Source of the DNA: KBS-96 sp964247975 | GTDB lineage: Bacteria > Acidobacteriota > Terriglobia > Bryobacterales > Bryobacteraceae | Reading direction: 5' to 3' | Assembly: GCA_964247975.1 (NCBI GenBank) | Contig: CAXTWH010000020.1 | Span: 23,702-87,701, forward strand | Length of the DNA: 64,000 nucleotides | In this document: positions 34,086 to 42,557 of the stretch, in pieces | Position numbering within the stretch: position 1 is the first letter of the stretch | How the letters are laid out: the number at the start of each line of letters is the position of its first letter | The notes under the pieces: model-generated | What the model saw: the letters and a program-made list of their open reading frames with translations, nothing else | Database searches by the model: none | Told to the model about the DNA's origin: nothing | Made by a program: the position numbers and the translations under genes

Positions 34086-35123
34086 TTGGCAAGCGGCTTA
34101 AATATTCTTGATGTGGCAATCGGCCTGGTAGTTGTATACCTGCTGCTCAGTTTGATCTGCTCGTCTGTCAATGAAGGACTAGAAACTTTCCTGAAAAATC
34201 GGTCGCGGCAGCTTGAGCGCGGTATACGCGAGATGCTGGGCGATCCGGAAGGAACGCAAGTTGCCCACCTGTTCTACAACCACCCTCTTATTTCCAATCT
34301 GTTTCGCGGCGATTACGACCCGAAGCACATTGTGAAGAAGCGCATCGGCCCCGGCAACGTTTATCGTGGGCAGAATTTACCTTCCTACATTCCGGCAGGC
34401 AACTTTGCCTTAGCTATTCTGGACATTGTTCTTCCGGGAACGCGCTTGTCGCCGAGCGGTGCGGCGGCTACCCTGCAACCTTCACCGGTCGGCGGCGATG
34501 AGCAGTGCGTTTCCTCCCTGCGCCAGGCTGCCTTGAATTTTCCCGTTCCCGCCGTGAGCCGTACCCTTGTGATTTTAATTGACGCTTCCGGGAACGACTT
34601 GAGGCAAGTGCGGGAAGCTATTGAGAACTGGTACGACAGCACAATGGATCGCGTATCAGGCTGGTATAAGAGGCGGATTCAGATTATTTTATTTACAATT
34701 GCGCTGCTGATTTCTAGCGCGTTAAACATTGACACGGTCAATATCGGCAATCATTTATCGAGTGATCCCTCATTTCGTAGTTCGCTCGTAGCGGTTGCCG
34801 AAGAATACGCGAAAGGCGAGGCGTACCGGCAGGAAACCACTCGCATTCCTGAAAACGGAACCGGCTTGCAGCAGGCGGAACGACACATGGATCGCATTGA
34901 ACGGAACTTGGCGCGTATCGAGACAACCGGTCTGCCGATTGGCTGGCAGGAGCCGCCGCGAAAGCCATATCAAATTTTCCTGAAAATCGCTGGAATCCTG
35001 GCGACCGCGTTGGCCGCTACACTCGGCGCTCCATTTTGGTTTGATGTTTTAAACCGGTTTGTGGTGGTGCGGTCTACCATCAAGCCACGGGAAAAAAGTC
35101 TTGACGAAAAAAGCAAAGAATAA
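34086..35123 (+). CDS. Conserved membrane protein of unknown function
   Basis: A protein of 345 residues. An N-terminal helix (LDVAIGLVVVYLLLSLICSSVNEGLE) is followed by FLKNRSRQLERGIREMLGDPEG, a soluble segment of ~150 residues, a central helix (IILFTIALLISSALNI), a charged coil-like stretch, and a final helix before FWFDVLNRFVVVRSTIKPREKS. I have seen this layout (VYLLLSLICS near the start, FWFDxLN near the end) in unnamed proteins of several phyla, but I know no function. The start is TTG with AAGGA upstream; no early in-frame ATG exists. It is transcribed alone, divergent from the TolC-like gene. Confidence 0.75.
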   Translation: MASGLNILDVAIGLVVVYLLLSLICSSVNEGLETFLKNRSRQLERGIREMLGDPEGTQVAHLFYNHPLISNLFRGDYDPKHIVKKRIGPGNVYRGQNLPSYIPAGNFALAILDIVLPGTRLSPSGAAATLQPSPVGGDEQCVSSLRQAALNFPVPAVSRTLVILIDASGNDLRQVREAIENWYDSTMDRVSGWYKRRIQIILFTIALLISSALNIDTVNIGNHLSSDPSFRSSLVAVAEEYAKGEAYRQETTRIPENGTGLQQAERHMDRIERNLARIETTGLPIGWQEPPRKPYQIFLKIAGILATALAATLGAPFWFDVLNRFVVVRSTIKPREKSLDEKSKE

Positions 35124-35162
35124 GCGGCTCGCCGGACATTAGGATCATTGTTCAATGGCTGC

Positions 35163-35168
35163 TATAAT
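35163..35168 (+). promoter_or_regulatory. -10 element upstream of yceD-rpmF-plsX
   Basis: A perfect TATAAT lies 70 bases before the yceD ATG; the -35 (TTAGGA, 18-base spacer) is weak. The leader contains a 12-base palindrome GGTTTTAAAACC at 35198-35209. Confidence 0.4.
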
Positions 35169-35238
35169 TTAGGTTTACCCATAGACCGGAAGTGAATGGT
35201 TTTAAAACCCTGATTGTTCGCCGCCGGAGAGTGTGTGT

Positions 35239-35784
35239 ATGCTCCTGAATGTTAAGGAACTTGAAGTAAGGCCAGTACGCTTTGACCTCGATATTGCGCC
35301 GGGCGAACTTGAATACGACGAACAGATTAAGCAGATGTCGCATCTGTTGGCCAAAGGCGTTGCGGAACTATCTAGCCGGGCATTAGGCGAGATTCGCATT
35401 CAGGGTTCGTTAGCGGTCGGCATGGAAGCTGCCTGCGACCGTTGCCTGGAAGCGGCCAAAGTAGCGGTGAATCGCGCTTTTGACTTGCGCTATTACCCGT
35501 CCGACCAGTATTCGGATACGCGCGGCGAAGTGGCTATCGATGAGGAAGCAAGCGAAGTTGCTTATTATGAGGGCGACAAGCTCAATTTGAATGAAATTCT
35601 GCGTGAAGTGGTGCTGCTCGCGCTGCCGATGCAGGTGGTCTGCGAGGAAGCCTGCAAAGGTATCTGCCCGTCTTGCGGACAGAATCGCAATATTCAGCAG
35701 TGTTCCTGTGAAGCTCCAGCCAAGGATGATCGTTGGAACAAGCTGAAAGATTTTCGTGCCGAACTGAGCACCGGCACAAACTAG
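35239..35784 (+). CDS. yceD: DUF177/YceD family protein (23S rRNA accumulation factor)
   Basis: A cytosolic protein of the YceD family, linked to 23S rRNA or ribosomal L32 homeostasis and nearly always encoded just before rpmF. It shows the CDRCLE pair (after MEAACDRC) and a C-terminal CEEACKGICPSCGQNRN, which could bind zinc. The middle EGDKLNLNEILREVVLLALPM is the family core. ATG 35239 with GGAGAG 7 bases upstream is preferred to the GTG two codons earlier. At 181 residues it is of family length. It forms an operon with rpmF, plsX and probably dsbD. Confidence 0.92.
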   Translation: MLLNVKELEVRPVRFDLDIAPGELEYDEQIKQMSHLLAKGVAELSSRALGEIRIQGSLAVGMEAACDRCLEAAKVAVNRAFDLRYYPSDQYSDTRGEVAIDEEASEVAYYEGDKLNLNEILREVVLLALPMQVVCEEACKGICPSCGQNRNIQQCSCEAPAKDDRWNKLKDFRAELSTGTN

Positions 35785-35825
35785 TTCATCAAAAAAATAA
35801 AAATTAATTACAAGAAAGTAGAAGT

Positions 35826-36005
35826 ATGCCCAATCCAAAACGACGACACTCGAAACGCCGCACCTCCACCCGGCGCGCGCATGACGCTTTGAAAACGCCG
35901 CACATGTCGGAATGCCCAAACTGCCACGGCAAGCTGCGCGCGCATCGTGCTTGTCCCCACTGCGGCAAATACAAAGGCCGCGAAGTGATTGAGGTTGAAG
36001 AATAA
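35826..36005 (+). CDS. rpmF: 50S ribosomal protein L32
   Basis: A 59-residue protein starting MPNPKRRHSKRRTSTRR, the invariant L32 opening. The zinc-ribbon cysteines CPNC (30, 33) and CPHC (43, 46) follow in MSECPNCHGKLRAHRACPHCGKYKGR. This is the zinc-binding form of L32. It sits 41 bases after yceD and 11 bases before plsX, a conserved order in many bacteria. Confidence 0.98.
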   Translation: MPNPKRRHSKRRTSTRRAHDALKTPHMSECPNCHGKLRAHRACPHCGKYKGREVIEVEE

Positions 36006-36016
36006 GCGTCCGGTAG

Positions 36017-37033
36017 ATGGTCACGATTGCCGTTGACGCAATGGGCAGCGACCACTGCCCGAAACCTGAAGTAGAAGGTGCGGTTCTCGCTGCTAAATCA
36101 CTAAATGTAAAAGTGATTTTAGTCGGCAAAAAAGATGTGGTAGCCCGTGAATTGGATCGTCACAGCGGGTGGGATCATTTGCCCATCGAGATTCATCACG
36201 CCAATGAAGTTGTGACTATGAACGACTCCGCTGCCAAAGCGGTCCGGGCTAAAAAAGACAGCTCAATCCGGGTTGGTGCCCGTTTGGTGCGGGACGGCGT
36301 AGCGCAAGGTATCGTTTCAGCCGGCAACACTGGCGCGGTGATGGCTACCGCCAAAATGGTGTTCGGTATGCTGCATGGCGTGGATCGGCCTGCACTCGCT
36401 TCCGCGTTTCCCACTCTGAGCGGCAATCCTTCGGTGATTGTGGATGTGGGAGCCAACGTCGATTCCAACGCCAGAATGCTGGCGCAGTTTGCGGTCATGG
36501 GTGAAATTTATTCCCGCGCCATTTTCCACACTCACAATCCCCGCGTCGGCATATTGTCTATCGGCGAAGAAGAACACAAAGGCAACCAGTTAACGCACGA
36601 AGCCACGGCGTTGCTGAAAACCCTGCACCTAAACTTTATCGGCAACGTGGAAGGCCGAGATGTGTACACCGGCACTGTGGATGTGATTGTGTGCGACGGT
36701 TTTGTAGGCAACGTGGTGCTGAAAACCAGCGAAGGCTTGGTGGAAGTGGTGCGCGAACTGATGCGCCAATCCATGCAGAAAACTTTGCAGCGGCGCATGG
36801 GAGCCTTTCTGGCCCGCGACGCTTTCCAGGATTTCAGAAAACGCGTCGATTACACCGAGTATGGTGGCGCTCCGTTGTTGGGTTTAAAAGGTGTGTGTGT
36901 TATTTCTCATGGCCGTTCCAACGGCAAAGCAATCAAGAACGCGATCCGGGTAGCCGCTGATTTTGCTTCGGAACGGATTAATGAGCAAATCGCCACCGAG
37001 ATCGCTCATTGGACATCTGAACAAACGGGGTAG
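36017..37033 (+). CDS. plsX: Phosphate acyltransferase PlsX
   Basis: Makes acyl-phosphate from acyl-ACP for the PlsY step of phospholipid synthesis; it is a peripheral membrane enzyme. Diagnostic stretches are ITIAVDAMGSDHCPKPEVEGA-like at the start, SAGNTGAVMA, RPALASAFPT, DVGANVDS, and GNVEGRDVYTG with VCDGFVGNVVLKTSEG. At 338 residues it is complete. It follows rpmF closely and is followed by dsbD after 4 bases. Confidence 0.97.
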   Translation: MVTIAVDAMGSDHCPKPEVEGAVLAAKSLNVKVILVGKKDVVARELDRHSGWDHLPIEIHHANEVVTMNDSAAKAVRAKKDSSIRVGARLVRDGVAQGIVSAGNTGAVMATAKMVFGMLHGVDRPALASAFPTLSGNPSVIVDVGANVDSNARMLAQFAVMGEIYSRAIFHTHNPRVGILSIGEEEHKGNQLTHEATALLKTLHLNFIGNVEGRDVYTGTVDVIVCDGFVGNVVLKTSEGLVEVVRELMRQSMQKTLQRRMGAFLARDAFQDFRKRVDYTEYGGAPLLGLKGVCVISHGRSNGKAIKNAIRVAADFASERINEQIATEIAHWTSEQTG

Positions 37034-37037
37034 ATCA

Positions 37038-39002
37038 ATGCAGTGTTTCCGGGTAGCAGCCTTATTTCTGGTGTTTTTTACGGCATCACAGTCTTACGCC
37101 AAGGACGATCCGGTGCAATGGTCGCTTCACCCGGCCAGGGGAACCGGCGATACCAAACCAGGAAGTCCGGTTTGGTTGGAACTGACTGCTAGTATTCAGC
37201 CCGGTTGGCATCTGTATTCGCCGACCACTCCAACGGGCGGTCCGATCATCACCAAAATTCAAGTGGCGCAAAACAATGCGGTGTCGGCGGCGAAAGTGTT
37301 TCGTCCGCAGCCGGTTCGCAAAACTGACCCGAACTTCGGGATTGAAACTGAAACTTACTCTGACAAAGCCGTTTTTTATCTTCAAGCCGATACCCGATCC
37401 GACGCTAACGGGCCAGTCAAAATGGACGCAGTTGTTTACTACCAGGCCTGTAATGACGTGAAATGCTTGCGTGCCGTGCGTAAAACGGCCAGCACCGCTA
37501 TAGTTCTGGGTGCGTCGGTATCAGCAGCAAAGTTTACAGTGCCGAGCGATTACGCTCCGGTTGCCGCGCCAGCCATTGCGGAATCCCCCGGGGATGTTGC
37601 TGCTCAACCGGGAACGGCTCGCGCTGCTATTGCGTCAAGTCCTTCCACCAGCACATTAAACACGCAACAAGCGATGCTTCCTTTTCTGCTCACTGCGTTC
37701 GCGTTTGGCCTGGCCGCCGTGTTCACGCCTTGCGTGTTTCCCATGATTCCGATTACAGTGTCTTTCTTTCTGAATCAAAGCGGAACGTCGAGTCAAACAA
37801 ACCAGAAGCGTGCGGGCGGGTTGAGCCAAGCCCTGGTTTTCTGCCTTGGAATTGTGGTTCTGTTCACAGGCTTGGGCTTTCTAGTGACGGCTCTTACTGG
37901 ACCCTTTGGGGTGGTGCAGCTAGGGTCCAGCCCTTGGGTAAACGGGTTTATCGCCATTGTTTTCTTTGTGTTCGGATTAAGCCTGCTCGGCGCTTTTGAA
38001 CTGCGGCTGCCTTCTGGTTTGCTCACTCAACTGGACCGTGCTTCCCAAGCAGGCGGTTACGCCGGTACGCTCCTGATGGGGCTGACCTTTGCGCTGACCT
38101 CATTTGCCTGCATCGGCCCTATTGTTGGGCCTTTACTGGTTGCTTCCGTGCAGCAAAAAGGAGCGCAGCCGGTTCTCGGCATGGCTTCGTTCGCCAGCGG
38201 TCTTGCCCTGCCCTTCTTTTTTCTCGCGTTGTTTCCTGCTTATTTGAAACGCTTGCCGCGCAGCGGTGGATGGCTGGCGCGCGTGAAAGTGGTGCTTGGT
38301 TTCGTGGTGCTGGCCACCATGTTCAAATACCTGAGCAACATCGACCTGGTATTCCAAACCCATCTGCTGACGCGGGAACGCTTTCTCGCCGCCTGGATTG
38401 TTTTGTTTTTGATGGCGGGTCTATACCTGCTCGGATTTCTGAAACTGGAAGGCATGACCAGAGAAGAGCCGCTTGGCGTAGGCCGTACCCTGATCGCCGC
38501 CGCGTTGTTGATTTTTGCGATCAGTTTGGTTCCCGGCTTGTTTGGTGCGCGATTAGGGGAACTGGATGCTTACATTCCGGAAGCTTCGGGAAGTTTGTTT
38601 TCCGCGAATGCTTCTACGGCTTCAGCCCAAAATTCTTTCAAGAACAATTTAGAAGGAGCTTTAGCCGCCGCCCGCTCCGGCAATAAACTGGTGCTGATTA
38701 ACTTCACCGGCTATGCCTGCACCAACTGCCATTGGATGAAAGCCAATATTTTTCCGCGCCCGGAAATCCAAACTGCATTACAAAACATAATTGTGGTAGA
38801 TCTTTACACAGATGGAACGGATGCCGCTTCCCAGAAAAACGCTGATCTGGAAGATAAGAAGTTCAACACCGCTTCCATTCCGTTTTACGCCCTGGTGGAT
38901 GCGGACCAGAACGTGATTAGCACGTTTCCTCAGTTAACCAGGAACGCGCAGGAATTTTTGTCGTTTCTGCAATCGAGGCTAGTCAATAGTAAGTTAAGTT
39001 AA
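37038..39002 (+). CDS. dsbD: Thiol:disulfide interchange protein DsbD
   Basis: Carries reducing power from cytosolic thioredoxin to the periplasm. Domains in order: a signal peptide (MQCFRVAALFLVFFTASQSYA); an N-terminal DsbD alpha domain with C138 and C143 (YQACNDVKC); an eight-helix DsbD beta domain with the helix-1 Cys in FTPCVFPMIP and the helix-4 Cys in SFACIGPIVGP; and a C-terminal thioredoxin domain with CTNC (561-564). ATG 37038 is chosen because it gives the signal peptide and follows the plsX stop; the longer ORF runs into plsX. The last codon shares TTAA with the stop of the convergent decarboxylase gene. Confidence 0.94.
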   Translation: MQCFRVAALFLVFFTASQSYAKDDPVQWSLHPARGTGDTKPGSPVWLELTASIQPGWHLYSPTTPTGGPIITKIQVAQNNAVSAAKVFRPQPVRKTDPNFGIETETYSDKAVFYLQADTRSDANGPVKMDAVVYYQACNDVKCLRAVRKTASTAIVLGASVSAAKFTVPSDYAPVAAPAIAESPGDVAAQPGTARAAIASSPSTSTLNTQQAMLPFLLTAFAFGLAAVFTPCVFPMIPITVSFFLNQSGTSSQTNQKRAGGLSQALVFCLGIVVLFTGLGFLVTALTGPFGVVQLGSSPWVNGFIAIVFFVFGLSLLGAFELRLPSGLLTQLDRASQAGGYAGTLLMGLTFALTSFACIGPIVGPLLVASVQQKGAQPVLGMASFASGLALPFFFLALFPAYLKRLPRSGGWLARVKVVLGFVVLATMFKYLSNIDLVFQTHLLTRERFLAAWIVLFLMAGLYLLGFLKLEGMTREEPLGVGRTLIAAALLIFAISLVPGLFGARLGELDAYIPEASGSLFSANASTASAQNSFKNNLEGALAAARSGNKLVLINFTGYACTNCHWMKANIFPRPEIQTALQNIIVVDLYTDGTDAASQKNADLEDKKFNTASIPFYALVDADQNVISTFPQLTRNAQEFLSFLQSRLVNSKLS

Positions 39003-40372
39003 GTTTTCTCGCTTTGAGGTGATTCCAGTTCTTTCTTGACCACTGCCAAAATCGCGGCAGCGCTTTGCTCCACGTCCTCCTTTGTTGTTGCCCAACAAGA
39101 TACGCTGATACGCATGGCGGTCTGGCCGTGCCACTCGGTTCCACCGCACCAACAGGTTCCCTCCTTTTGTATTGCCGAGATGAGGCGCTTTGTGCTCACA
39201 TCATCTCCGAAAGACACTAAGACTTGATTGAGAACAACTTCATTTAAGATTCGACAACCGCCCTCTTGTAATAACTGAGCAAAATAAAAGGCTAAGTGAC
39301 AGTGGTGCTCGATCATCTCCGCCAGACCTTCTCGTCCGAGGGAACGCAGTGCCGCCCAGACATCCACCGCGCGGGCCTGACGTGAGGATTCAGGCGTGTA
39401 GTGCGAGGGTTCGCGGTGATCCGTCGTTTGCAGGTACGCCGCTTGGATCGCCATCGCGGAACGCAGATTTTGAGGCTCGCGCACCAAAGCGAGACCTGAA
39501 TCATATGGCACGTTCAGCCACTTGTGACAGTCCGTCGCCCAGGAATCCGCTTCACAAAAACCAGCCATCAAATGGACGCGCTGTGGCGCAGCAGCAGCCC
39601 ACAAACCAAAAGCGCCATCGACGTGGACCCAGGAGCCAGCCTCTTGCGCTTGTAAACAAATTTCTGTTGCAGGATCGAAAGCGCCCGTATTGACGTTGCC
39701 CGCCTGGAGACAAACGATCGTGCGGTCGTTCAAAGCGGGAAGGGTGTGAGGCCGAATCCGTCCCTGCTCATCGGTCGGCAGTTTGCGCACGCGCGATCGG
39801 CCCAAACCGAGTAGCGAGAGTGCCTTCAGTAGAGAAACATGCACCTCCTCGCCGACTAGGACCGTTAGCGGCGGAGCACCAAACAATCCGTCTTCCTCGA
39901 CGTTCCATCCCGTACGCCGGAGAAGTGTGTGACGGGCAGCGGCTAAACAGGTAAAATTCGCCAACGTGGCTCCGGTCACAAAGCCTATCCCGCAGGAACG
40001 AGGTAATCCGAGTAGCTCACACAGCCATTCTTGGACCACCTCTTCTAAAGTGGCTGCGACGGGCGACATCACACGAAGGGCTGCATTTTGATCCCAGGCT
40101 CCGGCTAACCAATGGGCAGCTAGAGGAGCCGGTAAAGTGCCGCCGGTGACGAATCCAAAATAACGCCTGCCCACGGAGGCGACTGTAGCTGGTGAGCCGA
40201 ATTCGTCCAAGAACGCCAGCACTTGCGCGGGATCGCAAGGGTGTTCGGGCATCGGTTCGCGGAAGGCTTGCAGGCGCGCCACATGTTCTGGAGAAGGAAC
40301 AACCCGCCGTGCTCCGATATTTGTTAGGTAATGGGCAGCTCGCGCGCTTGCATCTGTTAACAATGCTTTCAT
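38999..40372 (-). CDS. PLP-dependent group II decarboxylase-like protein
   Basis: A fold-type I PLP enzyme of the aromatic-L-amino-acid/glutamate decarboxylase group. The Schiff-base lysine is K284 (ATDCHKWLNVPYDSG). The cofactor Asp is D252 (VHVDGAFGLWA), the phosphate loop is FVTGATLANF, and QAGNVNTGAFDP lies between. At 457 residues it is of family length. The substrate is not deducible; such genes act on Tyr, Trp, Dopa, Glu or cysteine sulfinate. It stands alone between dsbD and the recombinase locus and could have been acquired together with the latter. Confidence 0.88.
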   Translation of the reverse strand: MKALLTDASARAAHYLTNIGARRVVPSPEHVARLQAFREPMPEHPCDPAQVLAFLDEFGSPATVASVGRRYFGFVTGGTLPAPLAAHWLAGAWDQNAALRVMSPVAATLEEVVQEWLCELLGLPRSCGIGFVTGATLANFTCLAAARHTLLRRTGWNVEEDGLFGAPPLTVLVGEEVHVSLLKALSLLGLGRSRVRKLPTDEQGRIRPHTLPALNDRTIVCLQAGNVNTGAFDPATEICLQAQEAGSWVHVDGAFGLWAAAAPQRVHLMAGFCEADSWATDCHKWLNVPYDSGLALVREPQNLRSAMAIQAAYLQTTDHREPSHYTPESSRQARAVDVWAALRSLGREGLAEMIEHHCHLAFYFAQLLQEGGCRILNEVVLNQVLVSFGDDVSTKRLISAIQKEGTCWCGGTEWHGQTAMRISVSCWATTKEDVEQSAAAILAVVKKELESPQSEKT

Positions 40373-40415
40373 GGAATTGTTTTCTTATGAGCGTAGACAC
40401 TTAATTCGGTTGGCT

Positions 40416-41405
40416 TTACAATCCCAACCCATCCACCGCATTATCGCGGAACAGATTGCCGTCGCGAATATAGCGCCGCACCGTTTCTGAAGTTCGATGT
40501 CCGGTCTGCTTCATAATTGACTTTTCACTTTTTCCGGCAGCAGCGGCGGAAATAGCCAGACCGGCTCGGAGGCTATGTCCGGCAAACCGTTCGGAATCAA
40601 AGCCTAACTCCTCAACGTATTTTTTTACCACCAAAGCGACTGCTTCACCGGAAAGCCGCTTGGAAAGAACCTGGCCGTGCCGGTTCATCACCCGAAAAAT
40701 AGCTCCGGTTTGAATGCCGGACGCTTGTATCCATTCCTGTAATGCTTGCACCGGGCATGTTTTTCCGGTGCCATACGGGATACCGACCGGTCGGCCCTCG
40801 CCCATCTGATCGGTTTTACTGCGCCGTATCACAATCACCAAACCCTCCTTCGTCACCTCATAATCCGTGAGGTCGAGTGAAACGAGTTCGGAGCGGCGAA
40901 AAGCACCGGTGAAACCGAGCAACAAAAGCGCCCGATTGCGTAAGCCAAGCAGATTTTCAGGAAGACTCTGCACAATATGCTTTAAATCCTCCACCATCAC
41001 CGGCCGTTTCCGGTCCACCGCTACGCCGATTTCCCGCCGTAAACCGTACATGAACAGCCGCACAGGTGCCGACAAAGTAGGTGATTCGAACCCGTTCCGC
41101 TGATGCATTTTGCTGATGGCAGACATGCGCCGTTGCAGCGTGTTTAGCCGCTTGCCTGATCCTTTGATTAAATCCGTCGCATAAAGAACAATTGAATCGG
41201 GCTGAGCCGGAAGCGGCGAAAACCCTTCCTCCTCGCACCAGATACAGAACTGCTGCCAGTCATGAAGGTAAGCGCGTCGGGTAGCCCGTGAACGAACCGA
41301 CCGGAACGTTTCCTCTGCTTGAAGCTGGAGCTGTTGGAGCTTGGCTGACTCTGCCTTGGTTGTGCCGGTATTTTGAGGTGCGGGTGTTGTGCCGTTTGAA
41401 CTCAT
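40416..41405 (-). CDS. Tyrosine-type site-specific recombinase, copy 1
   Basis: A 329-residue XerC/D-like integrase. The N-terminal SAM-like DNA-binding domain spans ~30-120 (SRATRRAYLHDWQQFCIWC). The catalytic domain has R170 (GAFRRSEL), K197 (RRSKTDQ), H277 and R280 (FAGHSLRAG), H303 (TGHRTSE) and the nucleophile Y312 (RRYIRDG). All six residues are intact. ATG 41405 is chosen because a TTGATT-18-TATAAT promoter ends 6 bases before it; the longer ORF to 41453 would run through that promoter. It is paralogous to copy 2, and both end ...LGL. Confidence 0.92.
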   Translation of the reverse strand: MSSNGTTPAPQNTGTTKAESAKLQQLQLQAEETFRSVRSRATRRAYLHDWQQFCIWCEEEGFSPLPAQPDSIVLYATDLIKGSGKRLNTLQRRMSAISKMHQRNGFESPTLSAPVRLFMYGLRREIGVAVDRKRPVMVEDLKHIVQSLPENLLGLRNRALLLLGFTGAFRRSELVSLDLTDYEVTKEGLVIVIRRSKTDQMGEGRPVGIPYGTGKTCPVQALQEWIQASGIQTGAIFRVMNRHGQVLSKRLSGEAVALVVKKYVEELGFDSERFAGHSLRAGLAISAAAAGKSEKSIMKQTGHRTSETVRRYIRDGNLFRDNAVDGLGL

Positions 41406-41411
41406 GGAATT

Positions 41412-41441
41412 ATTATATGCCCTCTGGGTCGTGAGAATCAA
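41412..41441 (-). promoter_or_regulatory. Promoter of recombinase copy 1, probably leaderless
   Basis: On the minus strand TTGATT (41441-41436), an 18-base spacer and TATAAT (41417-41412) lie 6 bases before the ATG at 41405. No SD is present. Transcription is expected at or next to the start codon. Confidence 0.65.
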
Positions 41442-41460
41442 TAGTTTTCTCAAGACCTAG

Positions 41461-41501
41461 AGAGTTAAGCTGAAGGGAAGCAAAAGGACATAGAGTTAAG
41501 C
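41461..41501. repeat. Direct repeat AGAGTTAAGC between the two recombinase genes
   Basis: Two identical 10-base copies at 41461-41470 and 41492-41501, 31 bases apart (about three helical turns), lie in the 97 bases between copy 2 and the ATG of copy 1. They could be arm-type or regulatory sites. Confidence 0.6.
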
Positions 41502-41502
41502 A

Positions 41503-42537
41503 TCACAATCCCAGCTTGGCCGCAGCGTTTTTCTGAAACAGGGTCTGGTTTCGAATATAGCGCCGCATCGTCGCCAGGGATTGGTGCCGAGTTTGCCGCA
41601 TGATATCAATTTCAGAGGCATGATTTAAGTAGGCTTCAGTCACGAATCCGGCCCTTAAGCTATGTCCGGCGAAAACCGCCGGATCCAAGCCAATTTTTCT
41701 CACCGCTCGTTTCAGAATCCTCGCTACGGAAGAAGCATGAAGCGCAATTGCACCTAATTGACCATGACGGTTCACTTCACGAAACACCGGGCCCTCATTG
41801 AGCTGCGACAAACGAAGCCAATTCTGGTAATTACGTACCGGACAAGTCAGCGGGCGTGATCCATACGGAAGACCAACTACCGCTCCCTGGCCTTCCTGGT
41901 CGGTTTTGCTTTTTCGCAGATGCACGATAAGTCCCTGTTCGTTCGCCGCAATGTCCTCCACGCACAGTGCAACCAGTTCGGACCGGCGAAAGCCGCCGGC
42001 AAACCCGAATAAGAGAAGGGTTTTATCCCGCTGTCCTTGTAAAGTATCCGGCAGATCGGCCACTATGCGGCGCAGGTCCTTCATGAGCAAAGCTTCTTTG
42101 CCCTGTTGCAGTGTTCCCTGCTCCCGCCGGATGCCCTTTAAGGTTTCACTCACTACCGCTTCGCGCATTGTTGCCGGTGAATGATAGCCAGCCGCCTCAT
42201 GAGCCCGATTTAAAGAGGCAAGCTTCCTTTGCAGCGTCGCTGGTTTATGAGTTCGCTGCAAATCCGCCAAGTATAAAGCAATTGTTTCGGCTGCTGCGGG
42301 AAGCGCGGCCAGGCAGCGAGCCTGGCACCAAAATTCAAACTGCTTCCAATCACTCCGATACGCTTTGCGGGTAGCAGAGGATTTCGCGCCTTCAATCAAA
42401 CGGCTTACCTCATCAGCAAGCTGCTGAACGCTCACCTGCTCGCTGAGAGTACCTGGTAATACGATTTCTCCTGTTGCCTGCTTTCTGGTATTTAAAGACG
42501 AATTACTCAACTTGTGATTGTTCAGGTCCGAAGCCAT
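41503..42537 (-). CDS. Tyrosine-type site-specific recombinase, copy 2
   Basis: A 344-residue integrase with the same plan as copy 1. The core-binding domain is SSATRKAYRSDWKQFEFWC. Catalytic residues are R184 (GGFRRSEL), K211 (RKSKTDQ), H292 and R295 (FAGHSLRAG), H318 (RQTRHQS) and Y327 (RRYIRNQ), all intact. ATG 42537 is preferred: a TATTCT (-10) lies at 42549-42544, 6 bases before it, as for copy 1. The longer ORF would start inside the large inverted repeat. The gene is divergent from the HTH gene. Paired recombinases of this sort can form a heterotetramer like XerC/XerD. Confidence 0.92.
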   Translation of the reverse strand: MASDLNNHKLSNSSLNTRKQATGEIVLPGTLSEQVSVQQLADEVSRLIEGAKSSATRKAYRSDWKQFEFWCQARCLAALPAAAETIALYLADLQRTHKPATLQRKLASLNRAHEAAGYHSPATMREAVVSETLKGIRREQGTLQQGKEALLMKDLRRIVADLPDTLQGQRDKTLLLFGFAGGFRRSELVALCVEDIAANEQGLIVHLRKSKTDQEGQGAVVGLPYGSRPLTCPVRNYQNWLRLSQLNEGPVFREVNRHGQLGAIALHASSVARILKRAVRKIGLDPAVFAGHSLRAGFVTEAYLNHASEIDIMRQTRHQSLATMRRYIRNQTLFQKNAAAKLGL

Positions 42538-42557
42538 GCATTTAGAATAGCTCGAAG

